Positions 1-7,077 of a DNA stretch of 7,077 nucleotides are shown here, in pieces. The position numbers were made by a program, and so were the translations under genes. The first letter of the stretch is position 1; each line of letters starts with the position of its first letter. This stretch comes from CAHJXF01 sp038240015 (GTDB lineage Bacteria > Pseudomonadota > Gammaproteobacteria > Burkholderiales > Burkholderiaceae_D), in assembly GCA_038240015.1 (NCBI GenBank), contig JBBSEF010000123.1, positions 1 to 7,077 on the forward strand. The letters run 5' to 3'. The notes below the pieces were generated by a model that saw only the letters and a program-made list of their open reading frames with translations, did not search any database and was not told where the DNA came from.

Positions 1-280
1 CGACTGCGAGCGGCTTTTCAGACAGGTCGATGCCAATGACATCGGCGCCGCGCGCAGCCATGGCTTCCGCGAGGATGCCGCCGCCGCAGCCGACATCGAC
101 GACTCTTGCGCCCGCCAGGTCCGCGCGCGCCGCGATCCATTGGAGACGCAATGGATTGATCGCGTGAAGCGGCGCGAACTCGCCGGTGGGGTCCCACCAT
201 CGATGCGCAAGCTCGCCGAATTTGCGTAGCTCTTCGGGATCGGCGTTGATCGTGGGCGCTGGGGTCGAGAGGTCGGTCAT
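1..280 (-). CDS. ubiG: UbiG, ubiquinone biosynthesis O-methyltransferase (N-terminal 93 residues, cut by window edge)
   Basis: UbiG is the SAM-dependent methyltransferase that performs both O-methylation steps of ubiquinone synthesis, at the cytoplasmic face of the membrane. Reading leftwards from the ATG at 280, the frame stays open to the window edge. It shows the family N-terminus: DPEELRKF (14-21), LAHRWWDP (24-31) and LHAINPLRL (38-46). Next come SAM-binding motif I, DVGCGGG (62-68), and the acidic residue after beta-2, Asp85 in IDLS, expected to bind the ribose. The family is about 230-250 residues, so roughly 60% lies outside the window. The ATG at 280 puts the conserved DPxEL block near residue 14. 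No clear Shine-Dalgarno precedes it (CTCCC directly upstream). ompA, upstream on the same strand, ends in a strong terminator, so ubiG probably has its own promoter within 281-440, although I could not pick one. Identity is very secure from the motifs. Confidence 0.95.
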   Translation of the reverse strand, partial: MTDLSTPAPTINADPEELRKFGELAHRWWDPTGEFAPLHAINPLRLQWIAARADLAGARVVDVGCGGGILAEAMAARGADVIGIDLSEKPLAV

Positions 281-330
281 GGGAGATTTGAATCGAAGAG
301 GCGAACGCTAGCATGCTGCGCTTGCCTCAA

Positions 331-439
331 CGTCATCGCCGTCTTCCTGGCGCAGGCCGGGACGCGAATTGCTTGTCCGCGGCAGGCGCCGAAAATTGGG
401 CCTCGGACTGCGCCGGGAGGACGACACTTCGCAGTGACG
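331..439. repeat. Imperfect inverted pair of REP-like sequences (BIME-like) between ubiG and ompA
   Basis: The stretch begins CGTCA (331-335) and ends TGACG (435-439). Read inward from both ends, the two halves resemble each other: GTCTTCC, GGCGCAGGCCGGGA and GAATTG on the left (341-371), against GTCGTCCTCC, GGCGCAGTCCGAGG and CCAATTTTC from the minus strand on the right (about 425-392). The left half can itself fold: TCCTGGC (345-351) pairs with GCCGGGA (356-362) around a 4-base loop with one G-T pair. GGCGCAGGCCGGGA-type hairpins in head-to-head pairs are typical of proteobacterial REP/BIME intergenic repeats. The halves are diverged, so this may be an old, decaying copy. No reading frame here looks coding. 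It could instead be a chance GC-rich fold or a small MITE remnant. Confidence 0.5.
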
Positions 440-441
440 CG

Positions 442-468
442 AAAAAAAAGCCCCGCTTTCGCGGGGCT
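442..468 (-). terminator. Intrinsic terminator of ompA
   Basis: On the minus strand, AGCCCCGC (468-461) pairs perfectly with GCGGGGCT (456-449) around a GAAA tetraloop, and eight T residues follow (449-442, the first closing the stem). This is a textbook Rho-independent terminator with a GNRA loop. It lies about 50 bases after the ompA stop codon. On the plus strand the hairpin is preceded by A's and has no T-tract, so it acts in one direction. It should insulate ubiG from the highly expressed ompA. Confidence 0.95.
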
Positions 469-517
469 CATCGCAACGCTTGCGCGTCGCTGTTCTTGTT
501 TCTTTGGTTTTCGCGGA

Positions 518-1222
518 TCAGCGATTCGGCGCGCGGGTGCCGACGACTTCGATTTCCACGCGACGGTTCTTGGCACGACCGGCCGGGTTGTCCTTGCCGT
601 TGATCGTGTTCGGAGCGATCGGCTGACTCTTGCCCTTGCCTTCGGTGTAGATGCGGTTGGCCTCGACACCCTTGCTGACGAGATAAGCCTTGACCGATTC
701 GGCACGACGCACCGACAGCTTCTGGTTGTACGCAACCGAGCCGATGCTGTCGGTGTGACCGACCGCGATGATCACTTCGAGGTTGATCGCGCCGAGCTTG
801 CTGACCAGATCGTCGAGCTTCGCCTTGCCTTCGGGCTTCAACGTGGACTTGTCGAAGTCGAAGAACGCATCGGCCGCGAAGGTGATCTTCTCAGCGGTTG
901 GCGCCGCAGGCGGCGTGACCGCCGGCGTGGCAGCCGCAGGCGCTGCCGGAGGCGTGACAGCCGCGGGCTTAGGCACCAGATCGGGATCGCACTCGATTTG
1001 CGCAAGAGCCGGAGTGAAATAACCGGTACGCCAGCAGAGACCGAAAGGATCGCGCACGATGATGCCGCGGGCGTCTTGAACATAGCCGACTACGCCATTT
1101 ACGGGTATGGCCTTGATGTCCGTAAGGGGTTGCGGCGGCGGCGAGGGTGGCACCGCGAACTGGGCGCAACCTGCCGACGCCAAGAGTGCAGCCAAAGCTG
1201 ACATTTTGACCGACTTATTCAT
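518..1222 (-). CDS. ompA: OmpA-family peptidoglycan-binding outer-membrane protein (234 aa)
   Basis: This envelope protein is expected to tether the outer membrane to peptidoglycan. Residues 1-20 form an export signal: MNKSVK, a hydrophobic stretch, then LLASAGCA. A Pro-rich segment (25-32) leads to a small domain with GLCWRTGYFTPALAQIEC (Cys63, Cys78), which resembles the N-terminal part of Burkholderiales OmpA proteins. An Ala/Pro linker (84-110) follows. The OmpA C-terminal domain (about 111-230) carries FDFDKSTLKPEG (121-132), the TDSIGSVAYNQKLSVRRAESV loop region (157-177) and GRAKNRRVEI (215-224). Asp158 and Arg173 match E. coli OmpA Asp271 and Arg286, the diaminopimelate-binding pair, with the same 15-residue spacing. 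There is no 8-strand barrel, so the protein is much shorter than enterobacterial OmpA. I chose the start at 1222 rather than 1300 because an AAGGAG site precedes it and a signal peptide follows directly. Cys19 fits a relaxed lipobox; alternatively signal peptidase I cuts after GCA. Confidence 0.92.
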   Translation of the reverse strand: MNKSVKMSALAALLASAGCAQFAVPPSPPPQPLTDIKAIPVNGVVGYVQDARGIIVRDPFGLCWRTGYFTPALAQIECDPDLVPKPAAVTPPAAPAAATPAVTPPAAPTAEKITFAADAFFDFDKSTLKPEGKAKLDDLVSKLGAINLEVIIAVGHTDSIGSVAYNQKLSVRRAESVKAYLVSKGVEANRIYTEGKGKSQPIAPNTINGKDNPAGRAKNRRVEIEVVGTRAPNR

Positions 1223-1226
1223 GTTT

Positions 1227-1232
1227 CTCCTT
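1227..1232 (-). promoter_or_regulatory. Shine-Dalgarno of ompA
   Basis: AAGGAG on the minus strand lies four bases before the ATG at 1222. It is the strongest ribosome binding site in the window and rules out the upstream in-frame ATG at 1300. Such a site fits an abundant outer-membrane protein. Confidence 0.85.
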
Positions 1233-1267
1233 TTGATTTCGATTTCAACGCAGATGCGCGAGCATCC

Positions 1268-1314
1268 TCGCTCTGCGAATTCATACCCTTGAAGCCTCAT
1301 GGGTCGCAGAGCGA
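1268..1314 (-). other. 11-bp perfect inverted repeat in the ompA upstream region (leader stem-loop or operator)
   Basis: TCGCTCTGCGA (1268-1278) is the exact reverse complement of TCGCAGAGCGA (1304-1314), separated by 25 bases. Inside the loop, CCC (1286-1288) can pair with GGG (1301-1303). On the minus strand the structure sits 46-92 bases before the ompA ATG, in a region with no gene. If transcription starts upstream of 1314, it would be a stable hairpin in the 5' leader. In E. coli, 5' stem-loops protect ompA mRNA from decay, so a similar role is possible but unproven. A protein-binding operator is the alternative. I could not place a convincing ompA promoter in 1223-1403. Confidence 0.6.
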
Positions 1315-1403
1315 ATTTCCCGATTCAAGCGCGGCTATGACCTAGTCGATAACCGCTCTCACGCTCAACGCCACACGTGTAAGCATCAATTGCGTGCGCG
1401 AAA

Positions 1404-2756
1404 TCACCGCGCATCCAATTGACTTCTCGTCCGATTCTGCCACAGGGCTATGTCGCTTGCACCCTTGGACTCCGCGGCGCGCGCGCCTTGCGCGACGAAT
1501 TGTCGCTTTCGCACAACAGGCGCGCCGCGGACCCAAACATCCGTAACCGCCTCGCGTCCGGCCACAAAAATCAGATGGGAAGCCACGTCGAAAATCGGAT
1601 TGAAGTCGAGAGCCGATAGGTCGAAGGCAGCGAGATCGGCTTCTTTGCCCGCCACGATGCTGCCGATCCGCTCATCCAGTCCGCACGCTTTGGCGCCGGC
1701 GAGAGTCGCCGCGTGAAGCACCTGATGGGCGTTGAAAACGTCTGCCCGGCCGGACGCGCCTTTGGCCAGCAGCGCGGCCAGCCGCATTTCTCCGGGCATG
1801 TCGAGTCGGTTGTTGCTGGCGCTACCGTCGGTGCCGATGCCAATCGAGATGCCGGCGTCGAGGTAACGCGCAATCGGCGCGATGCCCGATGCGAGCTTGA
1901 GGTTGGATGCCGGGCAATGTGCGATCGACACGTTGCGATCGGCGAACAGACGGATTTCGCTTGCGTCCAGATGGACCGCATGAACCGCGGTCAACTGCGG
2001 TGAGATCAGGCCGAGTCGTTCTAGCCGGGTGATCGGTCGCATGCCGTGCTGCGCCTCATCCTGTCGAATCTCTGCTTCGGTCTCGTGCAGATGGATCTGC
2101 ATCGGCAGCCCGGTCTGACCCATCAGCATCGCGATGCGCTCGAAGGTCGTGTCGCGAATCGTGTACGGCGCGTGCGGCGCGAACGAGAACGACAGCATCG
2201 GATCGTTGCGCTGCCGGTCGAACAGCGCGAGCCCTCGATCGAGATAGTCGTCCGCATCCCCGCCGGCAGCGGTCGGCAGATCGATCACGGTGAGGCCCAG
2301 GTGCGCGCGCATGCCGATTTCCCGTGCGGCCGCGCCGGCTGCCTCGGGAAAGAAATACATGTCCGCGAAGCACGTCGTGCCGCCGCGAAGCATCTCGAGG
2401 CACGCCAGACGCGTGCCGGCAGCGACGAACTCTTCGGACAGCAAGGCCTTCTCGGCCGGCCAGATGCGCGTTTTCAGCCAGTCCATCAACGGCAGGTCGT
2501 CGCCGAGCCCGCGCAGCAGCGTCATGGCCGCGTGGGTATGGAGGTTGAAGAGGCCCGGTGTGACGACGTGATCGGCGAGGATCGTCTCGCGTGCCGCCAC
2601 GTATCGCTCGCGCATCACGACCGTCGGAAGCACGGCGACGATCGTGCCCGCATCGTCGATCGCAATCGCGTGATCTTCGAGAACGACGCCGGCCGGTTCG
2701 ATCGGCACGATCCAGCGGGGCACGACCAATTCGGCGACGGCTGACGGCTCTTGCAT
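1404..2756 (-). CDS. mtaD: TRZ/ATZ-family amidohydrolase, probable 5-methylthioadenosine/S-adenosylhomocysteine deaminase (450 aa)
   Basis: This is a metal-dependent cytoplasmic deaminase of the amidohydrolase superfamily. Family members deaminate S-adenosylhomocysteine, methylthioadenosine or related purines, and older annotations call them N-ethylammeline chlorohydrolase. Metal-ligand motifs are intact: HTH (His73, His75) in LFNLHTHAAM, His222 and Glu225 in IHLHE, and Asp310 in GIGTDGSASNN. Further conserved blocks are APHAPYT (194-200), HAVH (259-262) and HCPASNLKLASGIAP (280-294). The C-terminal GSIVAGKEADLAAFDLS (about 365-381) returns to the small beta-sandwich. The frame is open up to an ATG at 2981, but the extra 75 residues are Arg-rich and unlike the family. 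Starting at 2756 gives a normal N-terminus with the first beta-strand (VVPRWIVPIEP, about 12-22). An ATG at 2783 (nine residues longer) is possible. No Shine-Dalgarno precedes either, but a -10-like box fits a leaderless start at 2756. The exact substrate cannot be told from sequence; the symbol is a family assignment. Confidence 0.88.
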   Translation of the reverse strand: MQEPSAVAELVVPRWIVPIEPAGVVLEDHAIAIDDAGTIVAVLPTVVMRERYVAARETILADHVVTPGLFNLHTHAAMTLLRGLGDDLPLMDWLKTRIWPAEKALLSEEFVAAGTRLACLEMLRGGTTCFADMYFFPEAAGAAAREIGMRAHLGLTVIDLPTAAGGDADDYLDRGLALFDRQRNDPMLSFSFAPHAPYTIRDTTFERIAMLMGQTGLPMQIHLHETEAEIRQDEAQHGMRPITRLERLGLISPQLTAVHAVHLDASEIRLFADRNVSIAHCPASNLKLASGIAPIARYLDAGISIGIGTDGSASNNRLDMPGEMRLAALLAKGASGRADVFNAHQVLHAATLAGAKACGLDERIGSIVAGKEADLAAFDLSALDFNPIFDVASHLIFVAGREAVTDVWVRGAPVVRKRQFVAQGARAAESKGASDIALWQNRTRSQLDAR

Positions 2757-2763
2757 CGGCCCG

Positions 2764-2772
2764 AATATAGCA
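2764..2772 (-). promoter_or_regulatory. Candidate extended -10 promoter for the amidohydrolase
   Basis: The minus strand reads TGCTATATT (2772-2764), an extended -10 (TGn plus TATATT). The hexamer ends seven bases before the A of the ATG at 2756, so a transcript would begin at or next to the start codon and be leaderless. No good -35 is visible 16-18 bases upstream, which an extended -10 can tolerate. If translation really starts at 2783, the motif would be coding sequence and probably coincidental. Confidence 0.45.
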
Positions 2773-2890
2773 AAGGGCGCCATGGGATCGGAATCAGGGG
2801 CGGAATTCGCGCGCGGATTCGACGGGTCATGGCCGGCGCCGTGTCGCCCCCGCAACGTCCGCCGTCGCGGCCAGCCGACGAGGGTCGCCG

Positions 2891-2899
2891 TGCTAAAAT
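2891..2899 (+). promoter_or_regulatory. Candidate extended -10 promoter for gyrA
   Basis: TGCTAAAAT (TGn plus TAAAAT at 2894-2899, one mismatch to TATAAT) stands out in an otherwise GC-rich intergenic region. Transcription would start near 2906 and give a leader of about 145 bases. The sequence 16-18 bases upstream (around CCAGCC, 2871-2876) does not resemble TTGACA, so recognition would depend on the TGn extension. It is the best gyrA promoter candidate in the 294-bp divergent region between 2757 and 3050. Confidence 0.6.
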
Positions 2900-2932
2900 C
2901 GCAAGTTGCTTTTCGGCCGCGCGCTCGACCCT

Positions 2933-2950
2933 TGCACGACCGGTCGTGCA
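2933..2950. promoter_or_regulatory. Perfect 18-bp palindrome in the gyrA leader (candidate operator)
   Basis: TGCACGACCGGTCGTGCA is identical to its own reverse complement, with 9-bp half-sites and no spacer; the next base pair out (T2932/T2951) breaks the symmetry. It lies about +28 to +45 relative to the predicted gyrA start near 2906. A loop-free palindrome of this length suits a dimeric DNA-binding protein better than an RNA hairpin. I do not recognise the motif as the site of a named regulator. Confidence 0.55.
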
Positions 2951-3050
2951 TCACTGCTCGCGCCAGTCGGCCGGTCCCCACGATGTCGCTTCATCCCCAT
3001 TCCATTGCGCTGGTTGCTCGCCGGCGTAACCCACTGCAGGCCCGCACTTC

Positions 3051-5780
<2,730 letters not shown>

Positions 5781-5821
5781 CGACGGTCGTCACCGAACAC
5801 CCCATTCATTTTTCAACAGAC

Positions 5822-5836
5822 GCGCCGCTTCGGCGC
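5822..5836 (+). other. Short GC hairpin abutting the DUF2059 gene's ribosome binding site
   Basis: GCGCCG (5822-5827) pairs with CGGCGC (5831-5836) around CTT, and the GGAG site begins two bases later. In mRNA it could affect ribosome access. It is not a terminator for gyrA: the T-run (CATTTTTC) lies before the stem and none follows it. With only six base pairs in GC-rich DNA it may be incidental. Confidence 0.3.
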
Positions 5837-5837
5837 T

Positions 5838-5841
5838 GGAG
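5838..5841 (+). promoter_or_regulatory. Shine-Dalgarno deciding the DUF2059 gene's start
   Basis: GGAG lies seven bases before the ATG at 5849 and directly precedes a signal-peptide coding sequence. It favours 5849 over the in-frame GTG at 5777 that overlaps the gyrA stop codon. Confidence 0.75.
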
Positions 5842-5848
5842 ACACCCG

Positions 5849-6493
5849 ATGAAGAAGGCAATGACCGTATCGTTGACCGGCATGTTGGTCGCCGGCGTTT
5901 TGATCCTCCCCGCGGCAGCCCATGCGCAAGCTAAGAATGCAGCGCCTGCGACTCCGGCCGCGGCGGCTCAGCCCGCACCGGCGCCCGTCACCGTGACGCC
6001 CGAAGCGCGCGCGGCGATCAAGGACTTGATCGAGACCACCAAGACACGTGAGAACCTCGCGAAGACGTTTCAGGCGATGAGCCAGAACCTGCCGCCGCAG
6101 ATGGCGCAGGCCATGAATGTGTCGATCGAGAACAACGCGTCGCTTACGCCCGAGCAGAGGCAGAAGGTGCGCGCGAACATGAATCAGCCGTTCGAAGCCG
6201 CGGTCAAGGACGCGATGACTTTGATCAATGATCCGAAGATCGTCGATGAATCGATCGAGCGCATGTATCCGATCTACGCCAAGTACTACACGCCCGATGA
6301 GCTTCGCCAGATCTCCGCGTTCTACAAGACGCCGGTCGGCGCCAAGTCGCTGACCGCGATGCCGCAGGTCATCAATGAATCGATGCAGGCCGGCTTCGCG
6401 ATCTTCCAGCCGCGCCTGAACGCGCTGATGGAGAAGACCGTCAAGACGCAGGTCGACGCGGTGACCAAGCCAGCCGCGCCGACGAAAAAATAG
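5849..6493 (+). CDS. Secreted DUF2059-family protein of unknown function (214 aa)
   Basis: The function is unknown. The N-terminus is a clear Sec signal: MKKAMT, a hydrophobic core at 7-21, and AAAHA before a predicted cut after Ala26, so the mature protein should be periplasmic. Residues 27-50 are an Ala/Pro-rich linker (PATPAAAAQPAPAP). The rest is probably all alpha-helical. It contains YPIYAKYYTPDELRQISAFY (about 143-162) followed by KTPVGAKSLTAMPQV, which is the hallmark of DUF2059: an aromatic-rich helix, then E-L-x-x-x-x-x-F-Y and a S/T-P-x-G turn. There are no catalytic motifs, membrane helices or cysteines in the mature part. It starts 68 bases after gyrA with no terminator between, so read-through from gyrA is possible. 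It ends 89 bases before serC. The nearness to gyrA and serC reflects conserved gene order and need not mean a shared role. Confidence 0.88.
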   Translation: MKKAMTVSLTGMLVAGVLILPAAAHAQAKNAAPATPAAAAQPAPAPVTVTPEARAAIKDLIETTKTRENLAKTFQAMSQNLPPQMAQAMNVSIENNASLTPEQRQKVRANMNQPFEAAVKDAMTLINDPKIVDESIERMYPIYAKYYTPDELRQISAFYKTPVGAKSLTAMPQVINESMQAGFAIFQPRLNALMEKTVKTQVDAVTKPAAPTKK

Positions 6494-6510
6494 TTCGTGC
6501 CACGCCGGCG

Positions 6511-6545
6511 GATGCAAGCGCAACGCATGCGTTGGCGCGTGCATC
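6511..6545 (+). other. Long intergenic hairpin between the DUF2059 gene and serC
   Basis: GATGCAAGCGCAAC (6511-6524) pairs with GTTGGCGCGTGCATC (6531-6545), with one A-G mismatch, one bulged G and a GCATGC tip that is itself self-complementary. That gives about 13 base pairs in 35 bases. It begins 17 bases after the stop codon of the DUF2059 gene and ends 37 bases before the serC ATG. No T-tract follows on either strand, so it is not a standard intrinsic terminator. It may be an mRNA 3'-end stabiliser, a processing site, or an operator for serC. Confidence 0.5.
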
Positions 6546-6582
6546 GGCATGAGCCGCACGTGACTCGAGCACCCGCCCGCGT

Positions 6583-7077
6583 ATGACGCGCGTTCACAAT
6601 TTCTCGGCCGGTCCCGCGACCCTTCCCGAAGAGGTGCTGCACCAGGCTGCGAGCGAAATGCTCGACTGGCGCGGCACCGGCATGTCGGTGATGGAGATGA
6701 GCCATCGCAGCGCCGACTACGCGCCCGTCATCGCCGAGGCCGAGGCCGATCTGCGCGAATTGCTGGGTGCACCGGCGAACTACAAGATCCTCTTCATGCA
6801 GGGCGGGGCACTGGCCGAGAATGCGATCGTTCCGCTGAACATGATGCGCGGCAAAGGCGTTGCCGACTACGTCGATACCGGCATCTGGTCCACCAAGTCG
6901 ATCACCGAGGCGCGCCGCTACGGCGACATCCACGTGATCGCGTCGAGCAAGGACGACGCTTACACGCGCGTGCCGAAAATGAGCGAGTGGCGGCCGACCA
7001 GGGGCGCGGCCTACCTGCACATCTGCGGCAACGAAACCATCGCCGGGATCGAGTATCAATCGATGCCGGATGTCGGC
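6583..7077 (+). CDS. serC: SerC, phosphoserine aminotransferase (N-terminal 165 residues, cut by window edge)
   Basis: SerC is a cytoplasmic PLP enzyme that transfers the amino group of glutamate to 3-phosphohydroxypyruvate in serine synthesis; it also acts in the DXP-dependent route to pyridoxal phosphate. The frame is open to the window end. It shows NFSAGPATLP (6-15), GMSVMEMSHR (33-42, with Arg42 expected to bind the substrate carboxylate), YKILFMQGGA (67-76), YVDTGIW (96-102, with Trp102 expected to stack on PLP) and CGNETIAGIE (148-157). The usual length is about 360, so the PLP lysine lies beyond the edge. E. coli Arg77, next to the PLP-phosphate loop, is Leu here (QGGALAENAIVPLN), a variant I recall as normal in Burkholderiales. 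The ATG at 6583 gives the family's usual N-terminus. No good Shine-Dalgarno is visible, which leaves some doubt about how translation starts. pheA often follows serC in this group but is outside the window. Confidence 0.97.
   Translation, partial: MTRVHNFSAGPATLPEEVLHQAASEMLDWRGTGMSVMEMSHRSADYAPVIAEAEADLRELLGAPANYKILFMQGGALAENAIVPLNMMRGKGVADYVDTGIWSTKSITEARRYGDIHVIASSKDDAYTRVPKMSEWRPTRGAAYLHICGNETIAGIEYQSMPDVG

Noticed and set aside
434..1201. A 255-codon plus-strand frame opposite ompA.
   Set aside because: It begins inside the ompA terminator, is Arg/Asp-rich low complexity and lies antisense to a clear OmpA domain.
1373..1380. The 8-bp palindrome ACACGTGT downstream of the amidohydrolase.
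   Set aside because: It is too short to be meaningful, with no T-tract or extended stem that would make it a terminator.
1223..1403. Search for an ompA promoter (for example TTGAGC with TAGGTC, or TATGAA within the inverted repeat).
   Set aside because: Each pair matches the consensus poorly or has wrong spacing, so no promoter is called although one must exist here or upstream.
2046..2744. A 232-codon plus-strand frame opposite the amidohydrolase.
   Set aside because: It is antisense to conserved metal-binding motifs and has no domain signature; it is a composition artefact.
2757..2981. A 75-residue N-terminal extension of the amidohydrolase from the ATG at 2981.
   Set aside because: The extra sequence is Arg-rich, unlike any family member, overlaps the predicted gyrA promoter and palindrome, and has no ribosome binding site.

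Overview
This is ordinary chromosomal DNA of a GC-rich proteobacterium, most likely a betaproteobacterium of the Burkholderiales or a close relative. Three things point there: the protein sequences (a short OmpA-family protein with the C-W-R...C pattern, a GyrA with a QKRGGRG box, an S-adenosylhomocysteine deaminase-type amidohydrolase), the clustering of ubiG, ompA, gyrA and serC, which I recall from that order, and promoter-like TGCTAWAAT-type boxes. This assignment comes from memory of the families, not from a search.

Layout. On the minus strand, reading right to left from about 2756, are an amidohydrolase of the TRZ/ATZ / MTA-SAH deaminase family (2756-1404), ompA (1222-518) with a strong Shine-Dalgarno and a perfect intrinsic terminator (468-442), and the first 93 codons of ubiG (280 to the left edge). 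On the plus strand are complete gyrA (3051-5780), a secreted DUF2059-family protein (5849-6493) and the first 165 codons of serC (6583 to the right edge). The amidohydrolase and gyrA diverge from a 294-bp intergenic region. It holds an extended -10 box for each direction and a perfect 18-bp palindrome in the gyrA leader.

The genes are housekeeping: ubiquinone methylation, envelope-peptidoglycan linkage, nucleoside or SAH catabolism, DNA supercoiling, a periplasmic protein of unknown role, and serine/pyridoxine synthesis. Apart from syntenic clustering and possible gyrA-DUF2059-serC read-through, I see no shared pathway.

I found no phage, IS, CRISPR, tRNA or rRNA, and no evidence of a new multi-gene system. 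The points worth a second look are: GyrA residues Ala83 and Ser120 at drug-contact positions; the gyrA-leader palindrome; an 11-bp inverted repeat in the ompA leader; a paired REP-like element between ubiG and ompA; a long hairpin just before serC; a possibly leaderless amidohydrolase promoter; and a barrel-less OmpA with a lipobox-like cysteine.
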